Source: Collinsella sp. An7
GTDB lineage: Bacteria; Actinomycetota; Coriobacteriia; Coriobacteriales; Coriobacteriaceae
Assembly (NCBI RefSeq): GCF_002159335.1
Contig: NZ_NFHP01000001.1
Location: 372,001-436,000, forward strand
DNA: 64,000 nucleotides
Direction of reading: 5' to 3'
The notes beneath the pieces are model-generated. The model did not search any database and was not told the origin of the DNA. It worked only from the letters and a program-made list of their open reading frames with translations. Below are positions 1 through 9,053 of the stretch, piece by piece. Positions within the stretch are counted from its first letter, which is position 1; each line of letters starts with the position of its first letter. The translations under genes and the position numbers were made by a program.

Positions 1-882
1 GAACCAACGGCGGCCGATGTCCCTTCACGGGCTGCCGCATCCATCGCCGCCTCGGAGGCGCAACGTGCGCGGGCGGCGTCGGGCGCCGCGTCTGCTCAGA
101 AGCCCTCAGAGGGCGCAGAATCGGCTTCGTCGCCTCTGGCGGGTGTCGACGCCCGGGTTAAGCTCGTGCTCCTCTTCTGTGCGATTCTGGCGCTCTTTAT
201 AACGCAGAAGCCCCTCGCCTTTGTCGTGTGGGTGGTCATCGCGCTGGCGCTCGGGCGGCTTGGGGGTATGGGGGTCGGCCGTCTGGTGCGCGCCCTCAGG
301 CCCGCGGCGGTGCTTCTCTGCTTCATCGTGGCAGCCAATCTTATCTCGTGCGACGGCTCGGCGGCCATTGAGCTGGCGGGGCCGGTGGGCATCAACACGG
401 CCGGCGCGGCCCGTGCGGCGGCGGCCGTGGCGCGCATCGCGCTCATGGTGGTGTTTTCGGTCGTCGTTACGGCCACCACCACGCCCGTCGCCGTGGCAGA
501 TGCGTTTGTGCGCCTGGCGCGCCCCCTCGCGCGGCTCCGCGTGCCCGTGGACGAAATCGGCCTGGTACTCTCGCTCGCCCTGCGCTTTATCCCACTCGTC
601 ATGGACGAGCTCAACCGTGTGCGCCTGGCACAGCGTTCGCGCGGCGTGCGTTTTGACGAGGGCGGCATCGCCGTGCGCATCCGCGTGTGGGGGACGGTGC
701 TCGTTCCGGTGATGGTGGGGCTCTTCCGCCGGGCCGATCGTCTCGGCGCCGCCATGGACGCGCGCTGCTACCATGAGGGGACGCGCCGGCCGCACGAGCC
801 GCATCCGCTCACCGACCGGGACCGCGTGCTGCTCATCATGGGGCTCATCATCATCGTCGACCTCGCGCTTGCCGGGCGCTAA
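1..882 (+). CDS. ecfT: Energy-coupling factor transporter transmembrane protein EcfT (5' end outside window)
   Basis: Membrane scaffold of an ECF vitamin/metal importer, which couples two EcfA ATPases to a substrate-binding S component. The reading frame is open from the first base, so the start lies upstream. After an Ala/Ser-rich stretch the family-typical DARVKLVLL opens the first membrane segment (about 165-230), and several hydrophobic helices follow. The two coupling motifs are visible as AQRSRGV and MDARCY; the second has Cys where Gly is common. truA follows 35 bases downstream, matching the ecfA-ecfT-truA order common in Gram-positive bacteria, so EcfA genes probably lie just upstream. 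An internal ATG at 166 is a poor start because it would cut into the conserved N-terminal block. Confidence 0.88.
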   Translation, partial: EPTAADVPSRAAASIAASEAQRARAASGAASAQKPSEGAESASSPLAGVDARVKLVLLFCAILALFITQKPLAFVVWVVIALALGRLGGMGVGRLVRALRPAAVLLCFIVAANLISCDGSAAIELAGPVGINTAGAARAAAAVARIALMVVFSVVVTATTTPVAVADAFVRLARPLARLRVPVDEIGLVLSLALRFIPLVMDELNRVRLAQRSRGVRFDEGGIAVRIRVWGTVLVPVMVGLFRRADRLGAAMDARCYHEGTRRPHEPHPLTDRDRVLLIMGLIIIVDLALAGR

Positions 883-917
883 CCGCTCCGGGCAGGCCGT
901 GCAAGAAAGGACTCGTC

Positions 918-1736
918 ATGCCCACGACCGAAACCACCGCGCCCGCTGCGGGGACGCTCGTCTTTCGCCTGGGGTACGACGGGGCCGCCTATGCGGGTTT
1001 TGCCGAGCAACGCGGCCAGACGACCGTTGCGGGCGAGCTCAGGCGCGCCCTCGAGACCTTTCTGAGGCGCGAGATCGAGCTTACCTGCGCGGGTCGCACC
1101 GATGCGGGTGTTCATGCGCTCAGCCAGTACGTGAGCGTGCCCGCGGTGGACGAGGAGGAGCTTGCCATCACACAGCGCAGGTGGCTCCGCGCCATGGATG
1201 CGCTGCTGCCACGCGACATCGCGGTGAGCGCCGTCTACCATGCCTCACCCGGTTTCTCGGCGCGCTTTGACGCGCAGGCGCGCACCTACATCTATCGCAT
1301 GGCCGACCGTCCGGCGCGCCCGGTGCTCACCCGTCCGCACGTTTGGTGGCTCCGCCAGCCGCTCGACGATGCCGCCATGGCCGAGGGCGCGGCGCATCTG
1401 GTCGGAGAGCACGACTTCAAGAGCTTCTGCAAGGTGGCTTCCGCCATTGGCAAACCCACCTGCCGCAACGTCATGGAGGTCGGCCTTACGCGCGAGGTGG
1501 AGATGGGCGAGGAAGTGCTCGCGCTGCGCATAACGGGAAACGCCTTTTTGCACTCGATGGTCCGCACGATCGTGGGCACACTCGTTGAGGTGGGCATGCA
1601 CCGGCGCGAGCCGGACTGGGTGGCAGAGGTACTCGCCGCGTGCGACCGCCAGGCTGCAGGCCCCACCGCGCCTGCAGACGGCTTGGTGTTCTCGTACGTG
1701 CGCTACCCCGAAGGAAGCCTCACCCTCGCCCCGTAG
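918..1736 (+). CDS. truA: tRNA pseudouridine synthase A
   Basis: Converts uridine to pseudouridine at positions 38-40 of the tRNA anticodon arm. The 272-residue product has the family length. It shows the catalytic block CAGRTDAGVHALSQ, whose Asp is the nucleophile, and later the RNA-binding ITGNAFLHSMVR motif. GAAAGGACTCGTC precedes the ATG. It is probably cotranscribed with ecfT. A GGGGAC-type hairpin begins 8 bases after the stop codon. Confidence 0.95.
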   Translation: MPTTETTAPAAGTLVFRLGYDGAAYAGFAEQRGQTTVAGELRRALETFLRREIELTCAGRTDAGVHALSQYVSVPAVDEEELAITQRRWLRAMDALLPRDIAVSAVYHASPGFSARFDAQARTYIYRMADRPARPVLTRPHVWWLRQPLDDAAMAEGAAHLVGEHDFKSFCKVASAIGKPTCRNVMEVGLTREVEMGEEVLALRITGNAFLHSMVRTIVGTLVEVGMHRREPDWVAEVLAACDRQAAGPTAPADGLVFSYVRYPEGSLTLAP

Positions 1737-1743
1737 GCGCGCG

Positions 1744-1776
1744 TGGTGCATTTGGGGACGTGTTCCGTTTGCGCCA
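1744..1776. repeat. GGGGAC-core hairpin element, copy 1
   Basis: Outer stem TGGTGCA/TGCGCCA (one G-U pair) encloses TTTGGGGACGTGTTCCGTT. The core is identical to the copy at 28507, but the stem differs. It lies directly after truA. Confidence 0.7.
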
Positions 1777-1856
1777 TTTTCGGGCCGCTTCGGCTGAATC
1801 TTCATGACAGTCTTCCTCCTTTCGTGAGGCCGGACACTCCTTCACGGAGCCGGCTC

Positions 1857-1975
1857 CGGTGCAGTTCGCCTGCCGGGCGGGGCGGTGATGGGTCGGGCGA
1901 TTTCGCGAAGTGCTGAGCCCGACCCTTCACCGCCCCGCCCAACCAGCGGGCCCACCGCCGCAGGCGAAGTGTGGT
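1857..1975. repeat. Long imperfect inverted repeat, about 119 bases
   Basis: Arms at 1875-1898 and 1917-1940 pair over 24 bases with one mismatch around an 18-base loop. A second outer pair, TTCGCCTGC with GCAGGCGAA, extends the stem. It occupies most of the 355-base gap between truA and the glycosyltransferase gene. No coding potential is apparent. Confidence 0.6.
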
Positions 1976-2091
1976 GTAGCCGTGGTGAACATCTGTACTC
2001 AGTGTGCAGCGCCCCCGACCGAAATGGACCTTCATCACCCGGTGATACCATGGTCGCAAGTTCAACCACCGTGTATCCGGGAGACTCGAAC

Positions 2092-3168
2092 GTGGTAATC
2101 CGAGCATCACAGCGCCCCAGCGTGTCGGTCGTTCTCGCTGCGCGCGATGCCGAGGCGACGCTCTCTCGCGCGCTAGAGAGCGTGCTCGGCCAGGCGTTTG
2201 ACGCCGTGCAGCTCGTTGCCGTGGTAATGCCCTCACGCGATCGCACGCTCTCCATCTGCGAGCACGCGGCGGAGCGCAACGTCCGGCTTGACGTGGTCGA
2301 GGCCGATACACTTGACACGCTCGTCGCTTTTGATGCCGGGCTCGAGGTTGCCCGCGGCTCGTACGTGCTCTTTATGCGCCAGGAGGATTGGCTCGGCCCC
2401 CGCGCTCTCGAGCGCTTGGTAGATACCGCCGCGCGCGACGGGCTCGACGCCGCGCTGCCCCAGCGCTCCTGCGACTCCCTGGATGCTCATGGCGAGCGCC
2501 ACTCTCGCATGGAGGGGGCACCCGGCGGGGTGTACCGCTCTGAGTCCGCCTTTCGGGCGCATGCGCACGAGTTTGTAGAGGGCGGTGCGTTTGACGAGCT
2601 CACGGGCAAGCTCTTCTCGCGCACGCGCATCGATGACCTGGCGCTTCGCGCGGGCCTTAAGCGCGATGAGACCGATTACCTTGCCACCTTCTTTGAGGAT
2701 GCAGAGCGCGTTGCCAGCGTAGAGAACGCCGTCTACCATGCTGCCGAGCTGCCGGTGCCCGAGACCGTGCTCGACCGCGAGCTCTTTGAGCGCTGCGAGC
2801 GCGCCTACATGCGCCTGCGCGAGATGGCGCGGAGCTGGGGGATGGGTAGTGACGAGCAGCTCGCCCTCGCGATCCACCGCTCGCATCTGTTGCGCATCAT
2901 CTCCTGCATCGAGGAGGTCTGTGCCCGCCGCAACATCTCGTCCATCGAGCGGTGCGCCCGTGTGCGCGATATGATCGAGGCGCCGAGCACGCGCGAGGCG
3001 GTGACGGCTCTGCGCGGCGTGGGAGGGCGCGATCTCGGTATCATGTACGGGCCCATTGCGCGCAAAAACGCGCTCATCTGCTGTCTCTCGGCGCGCTTTG
3101 CACCGCTCTTTGGCAGCAAAGCGGGGCGTTCTTCTTCTACCTCGCATCGCGACGCGGCGGTAGCCTAG
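2092..3168 (+). CDS. Family 2 glycosyltransferase
   Basis: Predicted GT-A fold sugar transferase of about 358 residues, cytosolic or membrane-associated. The N-terminus reads RPSVSVVLAARDAEATLSRALES, with the usual GT2 first strand and helix. GSYVLFMRQEDWLG follows, where the acidic pair stands in for the DxD metal site, seen here as QED. I chose GTG 2092 because GGGAG lies 8 bases upstream and it places the first strand at the N-terminus. ATG 2050 is an alternative with a weak ribosome site. The C-terminal half is Arg-rich and unfamiliar. Acceptor and pathway cannot be read from context, since it stands alone. Confidence 0.75.
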   Translation: MVIRASQRPSVSVVLAARDAEATLSRALESVLGQAFDAVQLVAVVMPSRDRTLSICEHAAERNVRLDVVEADTLDTLVAFDAGLEVARGSYVLFMRQEDWLGPRALERLVDTAARDGLDAALPQRSCDSLDAHGERHSRMEGAPGGVYRSESAFRAHAHEFVEGGAFDELTGKLFSRTRIDDLALRAGLKRDETDYLATFFEDAERVASVENAVYHAAELPVPETVLDRELFERCERAYMRLREMARSWGMGSDEQLALAIHRSHLLRIISCIEEVCARRNISSIERCARVRDMIEAPSTREAVTALRGVGGRDLGIMYGPIARKNALICCLSARFAPLFGSKAGRSSSTSHRDAAVA

Positions 3169-3299
3169 CAGCGACTTTCTTTCCGGGAGCCCTGCTTGCG
3201 GGGTCCTGTGGCATGCTCGCCGCGCCAACGGCTCGCACAGAGCCCGGCCCCTCTTTGCGGAGCATCACGCATGCACCACCCTTCGGATGGAATGCCCTT

Positions 3300-3372
3300 T
3301 AATATTCAGATAACGGAGATAATTCTGCTATTCTATGCATACAATAAGAATGAATACGTCAGAATATCGAAG
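3300..3372 (+). promoter_or_regulatory. AT-rich promoter and possible ARG-box region of argR
   Basis: This short AT-rich island stands out from GC-rich surroundings just before argR. It contains TATTCAG, TATGCATAC, AATGAATAC and AGAATAT, which resemble ArgR half-sites (TNTGAATNNNNATTCANA type). Autoregulation is an inference. Confidence 0.35.
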
Positions 3373-3382
3373 GGAATCCCTC

Positions 3383-3826
3383 ATGCCCAGGAAACGCAAC
3401 GGCCGTCAAGACGCCATCCGCGATATCGTCCGCAACGGCAAGGTCCGCACCCAGCGCGAGCTCGTCGATGAGCTGCACGCACGCGAGTTTACCTGCACCC
3501 AGGCGACCGTCTCGCGCGATATCGCCACCATGGGCCTGCGCAAGCAGCCCGAGGGCACCTACGTCTTGCCGGAGGACCTGCACCTCAAGCGCATGGTGTC
3601 GGACCTCGTGGACGACGTGGTCTGTGCGGGTAACCTCGTACTCGTCAAGGCCCAGCCGGGCATGGCATCGGGAATCGCCGCCGCTGTGGACGGGGCCGAC
3701 CTGCCGGATATCCTGGGTTCCATCGCGGGCGACGACACCGTGCTGCTCATTACCAAAACGGATGAGGACGGCGCGCGCGTCTCCCTTCTGCTGCAACGCA
3801 TCTGCGGCCTTGTAGAGGAGGCGTAG
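3383..3826 (+). CDS. argR: Arginine repressor ArgR
   Basis: Hexameric arginine-sensing regulator of arginine biosynthesis and catabolism. The 147-residue product has the N-terminal winged helix (residues 5-70) with the signature FTCTQATVSRDI. The C-terminal arginine-binding and oligomerisation domain contains GDDTVLLIT, close to the family GDDT core. Start ATG 3383 has AAGGGAAT upstream; an in-frame ATG at 3335 would add a non-family extension across the AT-rich promoter. No arginine genes are nearby. A small membrane protein gene begins 3 bases after the stop, so the two are likely translated together. Confidence 0.92.
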   Translation: MPRKRNGRQDAIRDIVRNGKVRTQRELVDELHAREFTCTQATVSRDIATMGLRKQPEGTYVLPEDLHLKRMVSDLVDDVVCAGNLVLVKAQPGMASGIAAAVDGADLPDILGSIAGDDTVLLITKTDEDGARVSLLLQRICGLVEEA

Positions 3827-3829
3827 CCC

Positions 3830-3937
3830 ATGTTTGTTGCTGCCGCTCACATCCTTTTGTTCTCGCTGGTGATCCTGCTGCCCATCGCTCTTGTGGCGTT
3901 TCTGGTGTACTACTTCCTGCACACGCGCAAGGGTTAG
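3830..3937 (+). CDS. 35-residue single-helix membrane protein coupled to argR
   Basis: Small ORF beginning MFVAAAHILLFSLVI and ending YFLHTRKG: one hydrophobic helix with a short positively charged tail. GAGGAGG sits within the end of argR, 8 bases before the ATG, a strong coupled ribosome site. The gap to argR is 3 bases. Two hairpins follow the stop. Function is unknown. A membrane micropeptide tied to arginine control, or a partner of a transporter, would be guesses. Confidence 0.6.
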   Translation: MFVAAAHILLFSLVILLPIALVAFLVYYFLHTRKG

Positions 3938-4007
3938 ACGCCGGTACCGCCTGCGTTTCGGACGCGTTCCGAAACAGCGTTGCGCAAAGTCGCCAACACG
4001 TTCGATA

Positions 4008-4044
4008 CAAAAAATGGGACCCGATTTGCTCGGGTCCCATTTTC
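4008..4044. terminator. Bidirectional terminator between argR unit and penicillin-binding protein gene
   Basis: AAAATGGGACCCGA and CGGGTCCCATTTT form a 14-base stem with a 6-base loop, with A/T runs on both sides. It suits the convergent genes. A smaller hairpin, GTTTCGGA/TCCGAAAC, lies at 3955-3975. Confidence 0.88.
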
Positions 4045-4065
4045 GTTAGCGTGTGCGTTCTGCTC

Positions 4066-6294
4066 CTACGAGGCGTCCTCCGACTGGGTATTCGTGCCGT
4101 CCCCTTCCGTCGGCCCCGTGGGTGTGGTCGGCGTCGCGGGGGTAGTGGGGCCCGTCGGCGTCGTCGGGGTGCTCGGGCTCGAAGGTGCGCTCGGAGAGCT
4201 CGGCGAGGTCGGCGTGGTGGGGGAGGTCGGGCTCGTTACGCTCGTCGCGGGTTGCTCGGTGGTGGTAGCCTCCTCGGTAGAGGCGGACTGCTCACTCGAC
4301 GAGGAGCTGGAGCTCGACGAGCTGCCGCCACCACGGCTGAGCGACTTGCCAAAAGCCTCCCACACCGAGTCGTCCTTGTAGGCGATCGGCGTGTCGCTCG
4401 TGGGGAACTCGGCCCGCTCAACGCCCTCGAGGATGGTGTTGAGGGTGTTCCGCGCCATCGGCAGGGTAAAGTCGGAGCCGAGTGCCTCGCGTCCGCGCAC
4501 GTAGATGGGGATGGAGCCTGCGGTATAGCCGGTCCACACGGCGAGCGTGTACTGCGGGGTGTAGCCGCAGAACCACAGGTCGCAGGTGTTGGTGGAGGTG
4601 CCCGTCTTGCCGGCGATGGGCTGGTCAACGGAGAGGCGCGCGGCGGTGCCCGTGGCGCCGCTGTTGGAGATAACGCCCTCGAGGACCTCGGTCAGCGCTT
4701 GGGTCACGCTCGTGTCGAGCACCTGCTCGGGAGCGTCCTGGTGCTCGTAGATAACCTCGCCGTCGCGGTTCTCGATCTTGGTGATGGCCACGGCCTCGCG
4801 GTGATAGCCGCCCGTGGCAAAGGTCGAGTAGGCCTCGGCCATGTCGAGGGTCGAGATGGAGGGCGTACCGAGGGTGAGCGAGGGGGTCGCATCCATCTCG
4901 GCGGTAATGCCGAGGTCGCGGCAGGTGTCGATCACGTTCTGCACGCCCACGGCGTTGGCCACCTGCACGTAGCCGGTGTTGGACGAGTACTCGGTCGCGC
5001 GAGCGAGCGTGATGGTGCCGTAGCTCTGATTGCCGTAGTTCTGCACCTTGTAGGGCTCGTCGGCGCCGTAGTCAAAGTACATGGGCGAGCCGCAGTTGAT
5101 GCGGATCTCGGGGTTCATGCCCTGCTTGAGCGCCGTGGCGAGCGTAAACGCCTTAAAGGAGGAGCCCACCTGGCGCCCGGAGGTGGCGTGGTTGGTGTGC
5201 TCGTTGTCGGCGTAGTAGTCGCGGCCACCCACCATGGCGCGGATGTAGCCCGTGCCGTTCTCGAGCACGGTCATGCCGGCGTCGAGGCCGTCGAGGTTCC
5301 AACGGTCGAGCTGCTCCACCACCGACGACTCGGCAGCCGCCTGGATGGTGGGGTCGATCGTGGTGTAGACGGTGAGGCCGCCCGAGAAGATGGAGTCGTA
5401 GTCAAACTCCTCCGAGAGGAGCGAGCGCACGTAGTCCACAAAGTAGGGCTGGCTGTAGACCTCGATGCCCGTGGAGGAGTTCTCGGTCACGTTGAGGACG
5501 AGCTCCTCGGCCTGCGCGGCGTCGTGCTCCTCCTGGGTGATCTTGCCGTTGGAGAGCATGCGGTCGAGGACGGTGTTGCGGCGCTGGAGGGCAAGATCGG
5601 GGTTGACGGTGGGGTCGTAGCGCGAGGGCGAATTGGGCAGGCCCACCAGAAGCGCTGCCTCGGCAAGCGTGAGGTCGAGGGCGTTCTTGGAGAAGTACGT
5701 CTCAGCCGCCGCTTGGATGCCGTAGGCGCCGTGGCCGTAGTAGATGGAGTTGAGGTACATCATGAGAATCTCTTCTTTGGAGTAGATCTCCTCCATCTTG
5801 AGGGCGAGGTAGGCCTCGCGGACCTTGCGCTCGAGCGTGTCGTCAAACTGCTCGTCGGAGAGGATGGTGTTGCGTACGAGCTGCTGGGTGATGGTCGAGG
5901 CGCCCTCGTGGCCGCCGGTGAGCTGCACCACCACGGCGCGCATGATGCCCATGAGGTCGACACCGTTGTGCTCGTAGAAGCGCTCGTCCTCGGTGGCCAC
6001 GGTGCCGTCGAGGACGTAGGGCGAGACCTGGTCGATGGTGATGGACTTGCGGTTCTGAGCGTAGAAGCTCGCGATCTGGTTACCCTGCGCGTCGAGCACG
6101 GTGGTGGGCTCGCTCGTGAGGTAGAGGTCGGTGTTGGTGTAGTCGGGCAGGTCTTGGAGCCAGCGGCTCACGTTGCCGAGCATTCCGATACCAAAGGCGA
6201 TGCCGGCAATCAGCAGAAACCCGATAAACGACCCCACGATGGCGGGAACGAGATGCGTCTTGGTAGTCCTCATGTGGCGCTCGCGTGGACCCAT
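4066..6294 (-). CDS. Bifunctional class A penicillin-binding protein (PBP1A-like)
   Basis: Polymerises and cross-links peptidoglycan at the outer face of the membrane. The 742-residue product has one N-terminal membrane anchor (about residues 14-38). The glycosyltransferase domain follows with EDERFYEHNGVD and EGASTITQQLVRN. The transpeptidase domain carries SSFK, SSNTGY (SxN) and KTGTS. The last 90 or so residues are a Ser/Thr/Pro tail with a run of ten serines and TPTTPTGPT repeats, probably a cell-wall-spanning linker. The start at 6294 has AGGAGG five bases upstream; an ATG at 6273 is weaker. It is monocistronic, ending at a bidirectional terminator. Confidence 0.93.
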   Translation of the reverse strand: MGPRERHMRTTKTHLVPAIVGSFIGFLLIAGIAFGIGMLGNVSRWLQDLPDYTNTDLYLTSEPTTVLDAQGNQIASFYAQNRKSITIDQVSPYVLDGTVATEDERFYEHNGVDLMGIMRAVVVQLTGGHEGASTITQQLVRNTILSDEQFDDTLERKVREAYLALKMEEIYSKEEILMMYLNSIYYGHGAYGIQAAAETYFSKNALDLTLAEAALLVGLPNSPSRYDPTVNPDLALQRRNTVLDRMLSNGKITQEEHDAAQAEELVLNVTENSSTGIEVYSQPYFVDYVRSLLSEEFDYDSIFSGGLTVYTTIDPTIQAAAESSVVEQLDRWNLDGLDAGMTVLENGTGYIRAMVGGRDYYADNEHTNHATSGRQVGSSFKAFTLATALKQGMNPEIRINCGSPMYFDYGADEPYKVQNYGNQSYGTITLARATEYSSNTGYVQVANAVGVQNVIDTCRDLGITAEMDATPSLTLGTPSISTLDMAEAYSTFATGGYHREAVAITKIENRDGEVIYEHQDAPEQVLDTSVTQALTEVLEGVISNSGATGTAARLSVDQPIAGKTGTSTNTCDLWFCGYTPQYTLAVWTGYTAGSIPIYVRGREALGSDFTLPMARNTLNTILEGVERAEFPTSDTPIAYKDDSVWEAFGKSLSRGGGSSSSSSSSSSEQSASTEEATTTEQPATSVTSPTSPTTPTSPSSPSAPSSPSTPTTPTGPTTPATPTTPTGPTEGDGTNTQSEDAS

Positions 6295-6766
6295 AGAGAC
6301 CTCCTGAAGCGTCTGCGGAGCGCGTCGAGCGGGCGCGACATGCCGCAGGTTGGCAACGTACATATGTCCTATCACAATAGCGCATCGCGTCTGCGGGGGT
6401 GCTTGCATCTTACGTATGCAGGGATTTTCCAGACCGACGCCATACCTGGGCAAGGCTGGCTCGGGGCTTTTGCGCAGGGTGCCGCAGGGGCGGCGGCGCT
6501 TGGGAGGCACTGGCCGGGTGCCGCCGCGTTCCGGGCGGCCCTTTTGCGCAGGTTGGTGCAAAGCCGGCGGTACAAAGTCCCCGTCCTTTCGTAATACGCC
6601 CCTGCCCTTTGTACTGGGGCTGCCCGCGTTGTGGGCAGTTTCGGGCGGTTGGGAGGGGAGCGTCCGTGAGCGCGCGACAAAGCGGTAGGCTGGGACGGAG
6701 TATTTGAGGCTCGCGGGCGAGGGGTTGCTGCACCCGCGGGAGACGTGCGAGTCGAGGGAGGCGAGG
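6295..6766. other. 472-base intergenic region between divergent genes
   Basis: It separates the leftward penicillin-binding protein gene from the rightward U32 peptidase gene, so it should hold both promoters. A GC-rich hairpin with a CCTTTT end lies near 6516-6548 and an inverted repeat at 6570-6614. No convincing ORF was found. Confidence 0.5.
6570..6614. repeat. Divergent GGGGAC-type hairpin
   Basis: GTACAAAG and CTTTGTAC flank a 29-base interior that on the minus strand reads GGACGGGGAC next to the stem. It looks like a diverged relative of the GGGGAC elements with a longer loop. Confidence 0.4.
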
Positions 6767-8935
6767 ATGGGGATGGATGGCGGGATCGCGGCGCGGGAGG
6801 CTGCGGCGTCTGAGGCGGCGGGCGGCGCTGCGGCACCGGTGACGCGCACTGCGGACTCTGCTGATAACATCGACCGCCTGCCGGAGCTGCTCGCTCCGGC
6901 AGGCTCGCTCGACGCGGCGTTGGCGGCGCTCGACGCAGGGGCCGACGCCGTCTACACGGGCCTCGCCGAGCCGGGTCTCGATGCCCGCGCAGCCGCGCCA
7001 GGGCTCACCTTTGAGGAGCTTGCGGACCTTTGCGCCCTCGCGCACGCGGGTGCGCTCCGCCCTGCCGCGTCGTTGCGTTGCGGCTCGTCTCAAGCGGAAG
7101 CTGATGCCGCCGCCCCTGCGCGCCCGCCCGCGGCGCGCGTTTACGTCACCCTGAACGCCCTTGTGGATACATCGGGCCTGCCGCGTGCCGTCGCAGCCGC
7201 CCGCCGAGCGCTTGCGGCCGGGGCGGATGCGTTCATCGTGGCCGACCTTGGGCTCGCTCGTGCTCTTTCCCGGGGGCTTCCGGGTGTGGAGCTTCATCTA
7301 TCCACCCAGGCCGGGGCCCAGGCGGCGCCGGCGGTGGAGCTTACGGCCAGCGTGTTTGGCTGCTCGCGGGTCACGGTGGCGCGCGAGCTCTCCCTGCCCG
7401 AGATTGCCGCCATCTGCGCCACAGGCGTGGAGGTGGAGGTTTTCTGCCACGGGGCCATCTGCATCAGCTACTCCGGTGCCTGCTCGTTCTCAGCGCTCGC
7501 GCGCGGGCGCTCCGCTATGCGGGGCGACTGCACGCAGCCCTGTCGGCAGTCGTGGCGGCTGGAGGACGCTCGAGGCCGCGAACGCGCCGATGCGCCGGGC
7601 GACAAGCTACTCTGCCCCAAGGACTACCTTGGTATTCGGCAGCTCCCCGCCCTCGTGCGGGCGGGCGTGGGTGCGCTCAAGATCGAGGGCCGCATGAAGA
7701 ACCCCGACTACGTCTTTAACGTGGTAGGCGCCTACCGCTCGGCGCTCGATGCCCTGGCGGCGGGGGAGACCGTTGACGCCGGGGCGCTCGAGCGGCGGCT
7801 CGGCCGATCGTTCAACCGCGGTTTTACCGATGCCTACCTGCGCGGCGACCGTGCGGGGACAGGTCGGGCGCTAATGAGCCTCGAGCGGTCGTGCAACCAG
7901 GGCGCCCCGGTGGGTGTGGTGGTGGAGCGCGGGCACCGCGTGGTGACGGTTGAGCTTGCCGATGCCGTGGAGGCGGGCGATACGCTCGAGATTCATACGG
8001 TGTTGCCGGCCGATGCGGGTGCGGACGTGCCGCGCCGCTGGCCGCTCGTGCCGTGTCCCGTGAGCGGGGCGGCGGGTGAGCGGATTGCGGTGCCGTGCAA
8101 GCGGCGGGTGGAGCCGGGCAGCGAGGTGTACGTGACGGCGAGCGCGCGGCTGCGACATGCGACGGACGAGGCGGTGGCGCGCGGTCGCGCGGCATTGGCT
8201 GCGCTGGGCGACTCGGGTCGGCCGTGCGAGCTTGGCCGGCCGGCCCGGGAGGCTGAGCCCTCCGAGCTCATGCTTCGCTGTTCGGCGGGATTGGAGGCAA
8301 GTGCGGGACAGTTCGTTCCGTCGCCCATTCTGGCCCGGACGCCGGAGCGGGCCTGCGAGCTGCTGGACGGCGGTGCCCCCGAGGTGGCGGCGCTTGCGTG
8401 GCAAATCGCGGAGGCGTCGGGTGCATGGGAGCCGCTGCTACCGCGGTTGACGGTGGTGCTCGACGAGGTCTGTCGTGCGGCGGACGTGCCCGAGGTGTCG
8501 CGGCTCGTCCACACGGCCCGCCGCGTCGTCTGCCGGAACCTCTCCCAGATCTCGATTGCGCGGGCGGCGGGCACGCCCTTTGACGTCGCGGCTCCCCTGT
8601 ACGCCGAGAACGCCGAGGCGGTTGCGGCATTTTGCGGGCTCGGGGCGGCGCGCGTGTGGCTGCCCGACGAGTTTGATGATGCGTCGGTTGCGCGTCTTGC
8701 CGGCGAGCTTGCGCAGACGGGCGCGCCGTCCGTTGCGGGCCGGCTCAATCTCGGGCCGCGCGAGCTCATGGTTATGGAGCACTGCCTGTTCACCACGGAG
8801 GGGCCGTGCGCGGGCAGCTGCGCCACGTGTCCGCGGCGCACGGAGGAGCGCTTCCTGGTGGGAAACGATGGCAGGCGCTATCCGGTTTGCGTGGACGCGC
8901 GCGGGCGCTCGCGCATCTTTGAGCCGAGAGGGTAA
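6767..8935 (+). CDS. U32 family peptidase / RlhA-like protein
   Basis: Member of peptidase family U32, whose characterised members act in tRNA or rRNA hydroxylation or are annotated as collagenase-like proteases. The TIM-barrel half shows LPELLAPAGSLDAALAAL, GADAVYTG, and the signature EVFCHGAICISYSGACSFS with Cys clusters GDCTQPCRQSW. KIEGRMKNPDYV follows. A C-terminal domain ends with EHCLFTTEGPCAGSCATCPRR, another Cys-rich site. Four or more Cys in the conserved positions are consistent with an iron-sulfur cluster, as proposed for this family. ATG 6767 has GGAGGCGAGG just upstream. About 722 residues, on the long side for U32. Confidence 0.85.
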   Translation: MGMDGGIAAREAAASEAAGGAAAPVTRTADSADNIDRLPELLAPAGSLDAALAALDAGADAVYTGLAEPGLDARAAAPGLTFEELADLCALAHAGALRPAASLRCGSSQAEADAAAPARPPAARVYVTLNALVDTSGLPRAVAAARRALAAGADAFIVADLGLARALSRGLPGVELHLSTQAGAQAAPAVELTASVFGCSRVTVARELSLPEIAAICATGVEVEVFCHGAICISYSGACSFSALARGRSAMRGDCTQPCRQSWRLEDARGRERADAPGDKLLCPKDYLGIRQLPALVRAGVGALKIEGRMKNPDYVFNVVGAYRSALDALAAGETVDAGALERRLGRSFNRGFTDAYLRGDRAGTGRALMSLERSCNQGAPVGVVVERGHRVVTVELADAVEAGDTLEIHTVLPADAGADVPRRWPLVPCPVSGAAGERIAVPCKRRVEPGSEVYVTASARLRHATDEAVARGRAALAALGDSGRPCELGRPAREAEPSELMLRCSAGLEASAGQFVPSPILARTPERACELLDGGAPEVAALAWQIAEASGAWEPLLPRLTVVLDEVCRAADVPEVSRLVHTARRVVCRNLSQISIARAAGTPFDVAAPLYAENAEAVAAFCGLGAARVWLPDEFDDASVARLAGELAQTGAPSVAGRLNLGPRELMVMEHCLFTTEGPCAGSCATCPRRTEERFLVGNDGRRYPVCVDARGRSRIFEPRG

Positions 8936-9053
8936 GCTGTTGGGCACCCGGGGCGTGTTCGCCCGCCGCGCTGGGCAGCGCTGTCACCTCGTCTGACGCG
9001 GTGCCGGGGCCAGCCCCAATGCACGCTGTGCAGCAACTACGAAAGGAGGCGCC

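Noticed and set aside
4051-6594. 847-codon plus-strand ORF opposite the penicillin-binding protein
   Set aside because: Arg/Gly/Val/His-rich translation with no family features; mirror of a real gene.
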